From Tannerellaceae bacterium (GTDB lineage Bacteria; Bacteroidota; Bacteroidia; Bacteroidales; Tannerellaceae): a stretch of 14,178 nucleotides of DNA. Made by a program: the position numbers and the translations under genes. Below are positions 1 through 6,673 of the stretch, piece after piece (within the stretch, counting starts at the first letter, position 1; each line of letters opens with the position of its first letter). The DNA is taken from positions 1 through 14,178 of the forward strand of contig JAIRYL010000084.1 in assembly GCA_031267775.1 (NCBI GenBank), in the 5' to 3' direction. The notes under the pieces are model-generated. The model was not told the origin of the DNA. It searched no databases and saw only the letters and a program-made list of their open reading frames with translations.

Positions 1-303
1 TGCCCTGTAACGTTTTTTCGAGTCTTTATTATCAATCAACGGGTCATTGAACGCGTCTACGTGGCCGGAAGCTTTCCAGATAGTAGGATGCATAAAAATG
101 GCGGAATCGATACCTACTACGTTATCATGGAGCAAGGTCATACTATCCCACCAATATTTTTTGATGTTGTTTTTCAGTTCTACCCCGTATTGGCCGTAAT
201 CATACACTGCGCTTAACCCGTCGTAAATTTCCGACGAAGGGAATACAAATCCATATTCTTTACAGTGCGAAATAATTTTCTTAAAAACATCTTCTTGTGC
301 CAT
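1..303 (-). CDS. glyS: Glycyl-tRNA synthetase, N-terminal part (cut by window edge)
   Basis: Charges tRNA-Gly with glycine in the cytoplasm. I translated it from the minus strand: the ATG is at 303-301 and the frame stays open for 101 codons to the left edge, so the C-terminal part is missing. It starts MAQEDVFKKIISHCKEYGF and contains FPSSEIYDGL, VYDYGQYGVELKNNIKKYWW, GIDSAIFMHP and ASGHVDAFNDPL. These are the class II motif 1 region and substrate-pocket blocks of the single-chain (alpha2) bacterial/eukaryotic-type GlyRS, not of the alpha2beta2 GlyQ/GlyS enzyme. It lies downstream of the sirtuin gene on the same strand, 58 bases apart, so read-through from that gene is possible. A candidate promoter of its own sits in the gap. 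Identification is very secure from these blocks. Confidence 0.95.
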   Translation of the reverse strand, partial: MAQEDVFKKIISHCKEYGFVFPSSEIYDGLSAVYDYGQYGVELKNNIKKYWWDSMTLLHDNVVGIDSAIFMHPTIWKASGHVDAFNDPLIDNKDSKKRYRA

Positions 304-342
304 ATTAACATAATATATTTATCTTTGCGACTTTAGAGGTTG

Positions 343-350
343 CAAAGTAA
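343..350 (-). promoter_or_regulatory. Candidate -7 box upstream of glyS
   Basis: On the minus strand this reads TTACTTTG followed by C, one mismatch from the Bacteroidota -7 consensus TAnnTTTG. It would give a leader of about 30 bases before the glyS ATG at 303. No TTTG -33 element is visible at the usual 19-21 base spacing, so this is a weak call. A perfect TATCTTTG faces it on the plus strand at 320-327. Confidence 0.35.
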
Positions 351-361
351 ATGATTTTTTA

Positions 362-1051
362 TCAAAGTCTTTGTAAGAGTTCGCTTAATTGTTTTACGCC
401 TTCCGACGCTCCCGCTTTGATGAAATGAATATCGTTCCGGTACGTATTTACCTCTTTCGGGTCGATAAGGAAAACCGGGCGCCCTTTCCGGGCATAATTA
501 AGCAATCCCGCCGCCGGATATACATTGAGCGAAGTACCTATAATTACTAAAATATCAGACTGCTCTACAATCTTAATAGCCGGCTCTATCATTGGTACGG
601 CTTCTCCGAACCAAACGATAAACGGACGAAGCTGATTGCCGGAAGCGTCTGTATCGCCCCAATTAATATCGGGATTATCCGGAGGAATATTATAGGTTGT
701 ATTTACGTCGTTTACCGGGCAGACTTTCATCAACTCGCCATGCAGATGAAGAACGTTCGCGCTTCCTGCCCGCTCATGCAAATCATCTACATTTTGCGTA
801 ATAATATCTACATCGAACTCTTTTTCCAGAGCCGCTAATCCATAATGCCCTTCGTTAGGCTTACATTCCAACAATTGCCGCCTTCGTTGATTATAGAAGT
901 TAAGTACCATTTCCGGCGTCCGCTCAAAAGCTTCGGGCGTAGCCACATCTTCTACCCTGTGTTTTTCCCAAAGGCCTCCAGAATCCCTGAAAGTAGAAAC
1001 GCCGCTTTCGGCGCTCATCCCTGCGCCGCTAAGTATGACTAATTTTTTCAT
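362..1051 (-). CDS. cobB: Sir2-family NAD-dependent protein deacylase (class III, CobB/SIRT5-like)
   Basis: Removes acyl groups from lysine side chains using NAD+, giving nicotinamide and O-acyl-ADP-ribose; cytoplasmic. The 229 residues cover the whole Rossmann-type catalytic core. Seen: GAGMSAESGVSTFRD (residues 9-23, NAD binding), TQNVDDLHERAG (85-96), HLHGEL with catalytic His104, and GTSLNVYPAAG (172-182). FYNQRRR places Tyr53 and Arg56 at the pair that marks class III sirtuins; in that class it binds succinyl or malonyl lysine, so desuccinylase activity is inferred. The small zinc module is reduced: only one cysteine (C111) follows the catalytic His, where four would be needed. Zinc-free members of this subgroup are known. 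The ATG at 1051 gives a normal N-terminus (MKKLVILSGAG), with a good -7 box about 28 bases upstream. Confidence 0.93.
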   Translation of the reverse strand: MKKLVILSGAGMSAESGVSTFRDSGGLWEKHRVEDVATPEAFERTPEMVLNFYNQRRRQLLECKPNEGHYGLAALEKEFDVDIITQNVDDLHERAGSANVLHLHGELMKVCPVNDVNTTYNIPPDNPDINWGDTDASGNQLRPFIVWFGEAVPMIEPAIKIVEQSDILVIIGTSLNVYPAAGLLNYARKGRPVFLIDPKEVNTYRNDIHFIKAGASEGVKQLSELLQRL

Positions 1052-1078
1052 ATATCAATTTATACTAAACAGTTTCTA

Positions 1079-1086
1079 CAAAACTA
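1079..1086 (-). promoter_or_regulatory. Probable -7 box for the sirtuin gene
   Basis: On the minus strand this reads TAGTTTTG, a perfect TAnnTTTG. Transcription would start near 1072 and give a leader of about 20 bases before the ATG at 1051. No clear -33 TTTG is seen. The divergent FKBP promoter is about 90 bases to the right. Confidence 0.5.
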
Positions 1087-1173
1087 ACCTAATTTTCTTT
1101 TCAATCCAGCCCGATTCATTCTGAAAAATAAACAAAAAAGAATAAATAATATCTATTATATTCGTAAAAGCAT

Positions 1174-1181
1174 TACTTTTG
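1174..1181 (+). promoter_or_regulatory. Probable -7 box for the FKBP pair
   Basis: TACTTTTG, a perfect match to TAnnTTTG, 30 bases before the ATG at 1212. Transcription would start near 1188. The upstream sequence is AT-rich with no obvious -33 TTTG. The box overlaps an in-frame TTG at 1179, which rules that TTG out as a start codon. Confidence 0.6.
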
Positions 1182-1211
1182 TGCCTCATAAATAGGCGAA
1201 AAAGAAAAGGA

Positions 1212-1799
1212 ATGGATAAAGTAAGTTATGCATTGGGATTAAGTATAGGGAATAATTTTCAGCATTCAGGTATTAAAGATATCCGGATGGAAGATTTTAG
1301 TAAAGGCATGATGGACGTCTTGTACGATAAAGAGCCGGATATTAGTTATGAAGAAGCAAAACAGATTATCAATGATTATTTTGTGAAACTTCAGAAAGAA
1401 AAATCGGGACTAAATAAGAAAGCCGGGGAAGAATTTCTGCGTATCAATAAAAATAAAGCAGGCGTGGTAGAACTGCCGAGCGGTTTGCAGTATGAAACGC
1501 TAAAGAAAGGAACCGGAGCGAAACCGAAGGCTTCCGATAATGTAAAATGCCATTATCACGGAACTTTGATTAACGGAACCGTATTTGACAGTTCCGTACA
1601 ACGGGGCGAACCTGCCGTGTTTGGCGTTTCGCAGGTGATACCCGGCTGGGTAGAGGCTTTGCAATTGATGGAAACAGGCTCTAAGTGGAGGCTTTTCATT
1701 CCATCTGATCTGGCCTATGGCGAAAGGGGAGCGGGAGAGAGTATCGAACCCGACAGCGCCTTGATTTTTGATGTAGAATTACTGGATATAGTAAAATAA
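1212..1799 (+). CDS. FKBP-type peptidyl-prolyl cis-trans isomerase, cytoplasmic
   Basis: Catalyses cis-trans isomerisation of peptidyl-proline bonds. The 195 residues have an N-terminal FKBP dimerisation domain (about 1-85, beginning MDKVSYALGLSIGNNF) and a C-terminal FKBP catalytic domain (about 88-195). By alignment in mind to FKBP12, the pocket residues are present: Tyr115 (CHYHG), Phe125-Asp126 (TVFDSS), Trp146 (VIPGW) and Tyr169 (SDLAYG). There is no signal peptide, so it should act in the cytoplasm. I chose the ATG at 1212: the only upstream in-frame start, a TTG at 1179, lies in the promoter and would add 11 basic residues unlike the family. The second FKBP gene starts 3 bases after the stop, so the two are co-transcribed. 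The closest named types are the FklB/FkpA-like MIP proteins. Confidence 0.93.
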   Translation: MDKVSYALGLSIGNNFQHSGIKDIRMEDFSKGMMDVLYDKEPDISYEEAKQIINDYFVKLQKEKSGLNKKAGEEFLRINKNKAGVVELPSGLQYETLKKGTGAKPKASDNVKCHYHGTLINGTVFDSSVQRGEPAVFGVSQVIPGWVEALQLMETGSKWRLFIPSDLAYGERGAGESIEPDSALIFDVELLDIVK

Positions 1800-1802
1800 T
1801 TA

Positions 1803-2522
1803 ATGAATAAAAGAACAATGAAAAGAATTAGTGTATTTGTTGTTGCTGCTATTGTAGCAGCGGGCGTTTCTGCAACGTCTTGCGATTCTAAAAAAAGCGT
1901 AAACCTGAAAACGGCGACAGATAGCGCCAGTTATGCATTGGGTTTGGCTAATGGAGAAGGATTTGCCGCCAACTTGAAAACGTTTCCGGGAAAACCGATT
2001 GATATCGACCTGCTATTGGCCGGAATGGAGCAGGGTATGAAGAGCGATACCGCCAGTTATAAAATGACAACCGCCGACGCTCAGAACTTTATACAGTCTT
2101 ATTTTATGCGCGTGCAAGCAGAAGAATTGGGCGATATTAAAGCCGAAGGAGATAAGTTTCTTGAAAACAATAAAACGAAAGCCGGTATTATTACTACCGA
2201 AAGCGGTTTGCAATATCAGGTAATTACCGAAGGCGACGGAGAAAAACCAACGGCAGAAGACCGCGTGAAAGTTCATTATACCGGAACATTACTTGACGGA
2301 ACAACGTTCGATAGCTCGTACGATCGCGGCGAACCTGCCGAATTTGCTTTAAATAGCGTCATCAGGGGTTGGACGGAAGGTATTCAAATTATGCCGGTAG
2401 GTTCTAAATATATTTTTTGGATTCCGTCTGACCTTGCTTATGGCGACAGAGCAGCCGGACAGGATATTAAACCGGGCAGCACATTGAAATTTGAAGTAGA
2501 ATTGCTGGATATCGTTAAGTAA
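1803..2522 (+). CDS. FKBP-type peptidyl-prolyl cis-trans isomerase, lipoprotein
   Basis: Envelope paralogue of the preceding gene. The 239 residues start with a lipoprotein signal peptide: basic MNKRTMKR, a hydrophobic stretch, then SATSC with the lipidated cysteine at C27. A dimerisation domain follows (about 40-130) and an FKBP catalytic domain (about 134-239). Pocket residues are kept: Tyr159, Phe169-Asp170, Trp190, Tyr213. After C27 comes DSKKS, with no run of acidic residues like the Bacteroidota surface-export signal, so a periplasm-facing location is inferred. The role would be folding of exported proteins. Both paralogues end in VELLDIVK and share RGEP, IPSDLAYG and TFDSS/VFDSS, which fits tandem duplication. 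An alternative ATG at 1818 (MKRISVF) would also give a good signal peptide. An intrinsic terminator follows about 30 bases after the stop. Confidence 0.93.
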   Translation: MNKRTMKRISVFVVAAIVAAGVSATSCDSKKSVNLKTATDSASYALGLANGEGFAANLKTFPGKPIDIDLLLAGMEQGMKSDTASYKMTTADAQNFIQSYFMRVQAEELGDIKAEGDKFLENNKTKAGIITTESGLQYQVITEGDGEKPTAEDRVKVHYTGTLLDGTTFDSSYDRGEPAEFALNSVIRGWTEGIQIMPVGSKYIFWIPSDLAYGDRAAGQDIKPGSTLKFEVELLDIVK

Positions 2523-2551
2523 GCAGGGAAACTTGCAAAAAGCTATACAAT

Positions 2552-2595
2552 GTGGGGGAAACATGCTAAAAAGCGCTGTTTCCCTCACCTTTTTT
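2552..2595 (+). terminator. Intrinsic terminator after the FKBP pair
   Basis: A 12-bp stem with one G-U wobble: GTGGGGGAAACA (2552-2563) against TGTTTCCCTCAC (2577-2588). The loop is 13 bases and six T residues follow (2590-2595). It is the clearest terminator in the window. It lies inside a naive N-terminal extension of the Lrp gene, which shows that the extension is not real. Confidence 0.85.
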
Positions 2596-2648
2596 GTTTA
2601 TTATAGACTTTTTTCTTTCAATATGATACGTGATTCAAAATTAATACA

Positions 2649-2656
2649 TACTTTTG
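2649..2656 (+). promoter_or_regulatory. Probable -7 box for the lrp-recG gene run
   Basis: TACTTTTG, the same eight bases as the FKBP box and a perfect TAnnTTTG. It lies 53 bases after the FKBP terminator. Transcription would start near 2663, with a leader of about 35 bases before the ATG at 2698. No -33 TTTG is seen at normal spacing. Confidence 0.55.
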
Positions 2657-2697
2657 ATAACTATAAAAAATCTGATATAAACAACAATGCTACAAAA

Positions 2698-3165
2698 ATG
2701 GAAAAAATAGATAAATTAGACAGGCAGATTTTGAATATTATCTCTAAAAATGCACGTATTCCTTTCAAAGACGTCGCTGAAGAGTGCGGCGTATCACGCG
2801 CAGCGATTCATCAACGGGTTCAACGGATGACTGATATGCATGTAATTACCGGATCGGGATACCAGATCAATCCGAAAAGCTTGGGATTTAATACCTGTAC
2901 TTATATCGGGGTGAAACTGGAAAGAGGTTCTATGTATAAAGATGTTGTGCCTGAATTTGAGAAAATTCCGGAAGTAGTGGAATGTCATTTTACTACAGGC
3001 CCTTATACCATGCTGATTAAATTGTATGCTACGGATAATGAGCATTTAATGGAATTGTTAAATTCGCGTATCCAGGAAATATCAGGCGTAACGGCTACCG
3101 AAACATTGATTTCATTACGCCAAAGCGTGAAACGTGAAATCCCTATTTTCGACTCAGTGGAATAA
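2698..3165 (+). CDS. Lrp/AsnC family transcriptional regulator
   Basis: DNA-binding regulator of the leucine-responsive/feast-famine family, usually dimeric or octameric and responsive to amino acids or related small molecules. The 155 residues start MEKIDKLDRQILNIISKNAR. The N-terminal winged helix-turn-helix (about 4-50) has its recognition helix at GVSRAAIHQRVQRM, and the C-terminal RAM/AsnC ligand domain (about 66-145) contains CHFTTGPYTMLIKL. I chose the ATG at 2698. The frame is open back to 2533, but that stretch encodes nothing like the family and contains both the FKBP terminator and the promoter. It is the first gene of a six-gene run and the subtilase starts 9 bases after its stop. 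Members of this family often regulate themselves, so control of the downstream genes is possible but not shown. The ligand cannot be told from sequence. Confidence 0.92.
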   Translation: MEKIDKLDRQILNIISKNARIPFKDVAEECGVSRAAIHQRVQRMTDMHVITGSGYQINPKSLGFNTCTYIGVKLERGSMYKDVVPEFEKIPEVVECHFTTGPYTMLIKLYATDNEHLMELLNSRIQEISGVTATETLISLRQSVKREIPIFDSVE

Positions 3166-3174
3166 CCTATCGAT

Positions 3175-4551
3175 ATGTTGTATCTACGTCTCTGTTTTTT
3201 GTTTGTTTGGTTGGTTCTTTCTTTTGAAACACTCTGTGGGGAAAGCTACGCTTTTCGCGTGTATTTAAAAGATAAAGGAAATTCAGGCTATACGATTGAT
3301 CAACCGGAATTCTTTTTATCTGAAGCCGCTATCGACAGGCGTTTGAGAGAAGGAAAATTTGTTGACAAATCAGACCTCCCTATTTCATCTTCCTATCTGG
3401 AGATATTAGCTTCTACTGGCGGCGAACCGGTTGTGCAAAGCCGTTGGTTCTCAACGGTTGTCGTCATGACGGAAGACAGCGCTATGGTAGAACGATTACA
3501 GGAGTTGCCTATCGTTGATTCTGCCAAATGGGTATGGAAGGGACGAAAAGATCTTCCGATAAAAGATGTGCGCGATACAGCTCGTTTATATCCCTCCGAC
3601 GATGTTTTAAAACCGTGGTACGGATACGCGGAGAAGCAAATAAAAATGTTCAACGGCATTAAACTGCATGAAGAAGGATACCGGGGGAAAGGGATGCAGG
3701 TGGCTGTTATTGACGCCGGTTTTATGAATGTAGACAGGATGTCTGCATTTACGGCGGCGAATATTACAGGCACGCGTAATATCGTGAATCCGGGAGAAAG
3801 CGTTTATAATGATGATGGACATGGAACCAAAGTCTTTTCATGCCTTGCTGCGAATATACCGGGAATTATGGTGGGAACAGCTCCGGAAGCTTCTTATTGG
3901 TTGATAAAAAGCGAAGACGGACGTTCCGAATATCCGATTGAAGAAGATTATTGGACTGCTGCCGCAGAATTTGCCGATAGCGTGGGCGTAAAAGTGATTT
4001 CTTCGTCGTTAGGTTATTTTACGTTTGATGATGAAGCGTTAAATTATAACCAGTCATTACTTGACGGTAAAACGGCGTTTATTACTCGCGCGGCGGAAAT
4101 GGCGGCGGAAAAAGGAATCCTGCTGTTTATCAGCGGCGGAAATGAAGGCGGCGGAAATTGGGGGAAAATAACGTTTCCGTCTGATGCGGAAAATGTGTTT
4201 ACGGTAGGAGCTATTACAAGTGAAAAAGAGAGGAGTTCTTTTAGTTCTGTCGGATTTACCGCCGACGGGCGCGTTAAACCGGATGCGGTTGCCTTGGGAA
4301 CCGGCGTAACCGTAATGGATTGTAGCGGAAATGTTCGTTTCGGGAATGGCACATCGTTCGCAACGCCCATATTGGCCGGTTTGGGAATTTGTCTTTGGCA
4401 AGCGCTCCCCTGGCTTAGTAACAAAGAAATAATCGGGTTGATGCAACATGTATCTTCCCAATATAAACAGCCCGATATTGAAATGGGATATGGTATTCCG
4501 GATATGTATAAAGCGTTAAATACAGAAAAACGAAATGTCCGAAACGAATAG
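3175..4551 (+). CDS. Secreted S8 (subtilisin-like) serine peptidase
   Basis: Serine endopeptidase of the subtilase family, 458 residues. A signal peptide occupies roughly 1-26 (hydrophobic LRLCFLFVWLVLSFETL, probable cleavage near GESYA), so it is exported. Residues about 27-130 form an N-terminal region that may act as a prodomain. The catalytic domain follows with the full triad and oxyanion residue: Asp180 (AVIDAGF), His216 (DDGHGTKVF), Asn323 (SGGNEGG) and Ser394 (NGTSFATP). It should therefore be active. There is no C-terminal Por sorting domain or sugar-binding domain; the protein ends soon after the catalytic core. Its last 17 bases overlap the start of xseA, so translation of the two is probably coupled, although the products act in different compartments. 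The substrate cannot be told. Confidence 0.92.
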   Translation: MLYLRLCFLFVWLVLSFETLCGESYAFRVYLKDKGNSGYTIDQPEFFLSEAAIDRRLREGKFVDKSDLPISSSYLEILASTGGEPVVQSRWFSTVVVMTEDSAMVERLQELPIVDSAKWVWKGRKDLPIKDVRDTARLYPSDDVLKPWYGYAEKQIKMFNGIKLHEEGYRGKGMQVAVIDAGFMNVDRMSAFTAANITGTRNIVNPGESVYNDDGHGTKVFSCLAANIPGIMVGTAPEASYWLIKSEDGRSEYPIEEDYWTAAAEFADSVGVKVISSSLGYFTFDDEALNYNQSLLDGKTAFITRAAEMAAEKGILLFISGGNEGGGNWGKITFPSDAENVFTVGAITSEKERSSFSSVGFTADGRVKPDAVALGTGVTVMDCSGNVRFGNGTSFATPILAGLGICLWQALPWLSNKEIIGLMQHVSSQYKQPDIEMGYGIPDMYKALNTEKRNVRNE

Positions 4552-5794
4552 TAATTCTGTAAATAAAGAAGAAATTTCCCTGTTTGAGCTTAATAGGCGG
4601 ATAAAAGAGAAAATAAATCAGTCTTTTGCCGACGCTTATTGGGTAAGAGCCGAGATGAGCGATGTGCGGACGAATGTTTCGGGGCATTGTTATCTGGAAT
4701 TTATAGAAAAAAGCACGGACGCCGGACAGACGATTGCCAAAGCGCGGGGCGCTATCTGGGCCAAAACATTTTGGATGATTAAACCGTATTTTGAACAGGA
4801 AACCGGCCAATCATTTGCTTCAGGGCTGAAAGTTTTAGTGAATGTTACCGTCGAATTTCATGAACTTTACGGATATAGCCTCAATGTGCTGGATATTGAT
4901 CCGGCTTATACGGCGGGCGATATGCTTCGCAGACGTATGGAAATTATCCGCCGGTTACAGCAGGAGGGCGTTTTTAATTTAAATAAAGAACTGGAACTAC
5001 CGGTTCTCCCTACGCGTATTGCCGTGATTACTTCGCCAACGGCTGCCGGATATGAAGACTTCGTCAACCAGTTGGACGGAAATAAAAATGCTTATCCCTT
5101 TTATCTCAAATTATTTCCGGCCACTATGCAAGGCGAAAAAACGGAGGCTTCTATTATTGCCTCGCTAGACCGGATTTATCAACATATCGATTGTTTTGAC
5201 GCCGTAGTTATTATACGTGGAGGAGGCGCTACCTCCGATTTAAATAGTTTTGATTCCTATTTACTGGCGGCGAATTGTGCGCAATTCCCTCTTCCGGTTA
5301 TAACAGGGATCGGGCATGAAAGAGATGATACTGTTCTTGATTTAGTTGCTCATACGCGTATGAAGACGCCTACTGCCGTTGCCGAGTTTCTTATAGGACG
5401 GATGGATTGGGCGGCGGAAGAAGTAAGCCGATTACAACAAGCCGTCGTATCGCTTTCTTTAAACGGCGTCGAGCGTAGCCGTTCGCAACTGCATTTGTTG
5501 GTTGGTAAGCTGCCTGTAATCGCTACCCATTTAATCAACAGGCATAATACGCTATTGGCGGATCGTACGAACCGGCTGAAACGCGCTATTACGGAAAAAG
5601 TAATGGACGCCAATCGATACATACAGTTAACAGAGCAATATATAACGATGGCGTCGCCCGAATATATAATGAAACGAGGGTACAGTTTAACGCTTAAAGA
5701 TGGTAAAATAATGAAACGGGCTACCTCGTTTAAGCAGGGCGATGAATTGGTTACCCGTTTTGTTGATGGCGAAGTAAAAAGTAAGGTATTATAA
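4535..5794 (+). CDS. xseA: Exodeoxyribonuclease VII large subunit
   Basis: Catalytic subunit of exonuclease VII, which degrades single-stranded DNA from both ends in mismatch repair and in clearing damaged DNA; cytoplasmic. The 419 residues comprise an N-terminal OB-fold (about 12-125), then the nuclease domain with AVITSPTAAGYEDF (163-176), VIIRGGGATSDLNSFD (Arg228) and GIGHERDDTVLD (His261, Asp264). By family alignment these match residues essential in the E. coli enzyme. A helical stretch (about 290-370) and a C-terminal block SPEYIMKRGYSL...DGEVKSKV follow. The ATG at 4535 lies inside the end of the subtilase gene. The small subunit gene starts 1 base after the stop, as expected for an obligate complex. 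Confidence 0.96.
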   Translation: MSETNSNSVNKEEISLFELNRRIKEKINQSFADAYWVRAEMSDVRTNVSGHCYLEFIEKSTDAGQTIAKARGAIWAKTFWMIKPYFEQETGQSFASGLKVLVNVTVEFHELYGYSLNVLDIDPAYTAGDMLRRRMEIIRRLQQEGVFNLNKELELPVLPTRIAVITSPTAAGYEDFVNQLDGNKNAYPFYLKLFPATMQGEKTEASIIASLDRIYQHIDCFDAVVIIRGGGATSDLNSFDSYLLAANCAQFPLPVITGIGHERDDTVLDLVAHTRMKTPTAVAEFLIGRMDWAAEEVSRLQQAVVSLSLNGVERSRSQLHLLVGKLPVIATHLINRHNTLLADRTNRLKRAITEKVMDANRYIQLTEQYITMASPEYIMKRGYSLTLKDGKIMKRATSFKQGDELVTRFVDGEVKSKVL

Positions 5795-5795
5795 T

Positions 5796-5993
5796 ATGTC
5801 GGATAAAAAGGAAACATATAAAGAAGCAATAGAAACGCTCCGTGAAATTGTAGCGGATATTGAAAAAGACGAATTAGACGTAGATATCCTCTCCGATAAA
5901 GTAAAAGAAGCTACCCGCCTGATAAAACTTTGTAAAGAAAAACTTTACAAAGTGGATGAGGAAGTAAAGAAGGTACTGGAAGAACTTGACTGA
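5796..5993 (+). CDS. xseB: Exodeoxyribonuclease VII small subunit
   Basis: Small helical partner of XseA; several copies bind the helical C-terminal part of the large subunit to form exonuclease VII. The 65 residues are normal for the family: YKEAIETLREIVADIEKDEL followed by a second charged helix (KVKEATRLIKLCKEKLYKVDEEV). The pattern is a two-helix hairpin with coiled-coil character. It starts 1 base after the xseA stop, and its TGA shares its final A with the ATG of ispD, so translational coupling is likely on both sides. Confidence 0.95.
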   Translation: MSDKKETYKEAIETLREIVADIEKDELDVDILSDKVKEATRLIKLCKEKLYKVDEEVKKVLEELD

Positions 5994-6670
5994 TGAAACG
6001 GTATGCGCTGATAGTAGCCGGCGGCAAAGGATTGAGGATGGGCAATGAATTGCCTAAACAATTTATGCCTTTGAAGGGACGTCCTGTGTTAATGCATACA
6101 TTGGAATGTTTTTACAGGTGGGATACGTCGGCAGAGATTATTCTGGTTTTACCCGGAACGCATCAACCTTATTGGAATATGTTATGCAACGAATTGAATT
6201 GCCGGATACCTCACAAACTTGCAAATGGCGGAGAAACTCGCTTTCATTCGGTGCAGCATGGATTATCATTGGTGAGCGAGCCGGGATTGGTGGCTGTGCA
6301 TGACGGCGTTCGGCCTTTTGTGTCGGCAGAGGTGATAGAGAATTGTTTTACAGAGGCGGAAAGAAGCGGCGCTGTTATCCCGGTGGTTCCCTTTGCAGAT
6401 TCTATCCGGGAGAAGTATGAACCGGGCTTGTCTCGCGCGGTAGACAGACAGCGTTTTGTGGCTGTGCAAACGCCGCAGGTGTTTAGAAGCGACTGGCTGC
6501 TTGATGCATACGGGCAAGCTTATACGCCCGGTTTTACAGATGATGCTTCCGTTGTTGAAGCAAAAGGATTTTCGATTGCTTTAGCGCCCGGCAACCGGGA
6601 GAATATTAAACTGACTACCCCTTTTGATTTATGGGTAGCGGAAGCGTATATTCAAAACCAAGCCAAATAG
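5993..6670 (+). CDS. ispD: 2-C-methyl-D-erythritol 4-phosphate cytidylyltransferase
   Basis: Transfers CMP from CTP to 2-C-methyl-D-erythritol 4-phosphate in the non-mevalonate (MEP) isoprenoid pathway, which supplies precursors of quinones and of the undecaprenyl carrier; cytoplasmic. The 225 residues carry the family motifs in order: AGGKGLRMG (9-17) and PKQF with Lys22 (CTP site), GGETRFHSV (79-87), AVHDGVRPF (101-109), TPQVF (160-164), TDDAS (182-186) and NIKLTTPFDL (204-213). No ispF is fused or adjacent, so the next pathway steps lie elsewhere. The start overlaps the xseB stop by one base. recG starts 3 bases after its stop. Confidence 0.96.
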   Translation: MKRYALIVAGGKGLRMGNELPKQFMPLKGRPVLMHTLECFYRWDTSAEIILVLPGTHQPYWNMLCNELNCRIPHKLANGGETRFHSVQHGLSLVSEPGLVAVHDGVRPFVSAEVIENCFTEAERSGAVIPVVPFADSIREKYEPGLSRAVDRQRFVAVQTPQVFRSDWLLDAYGQAYTPGFTDDASVVEAKGFSIALAPGNRENIKLTTPFDLWVAEAYIQNQAK

Positions 6671-6673
6671 CTC

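Noticed and set aside
1179..1211. TTG start extending the first FKBP by 11 residues
   Set aside because: It overlaps the -7 promoter box and the added residues do not fit the family.
2533..2697. N-terminal extension of the Lrp regulator
   Set aside because: It contains a strong terminator and a promoter; the family starts at the MEKIDKLDRQIL segment.
4044..4461. Two long antisense frames within the subtilase gene
   Set aside because: They are shadows of a clearly coding strand and have no recognisable features or starts.
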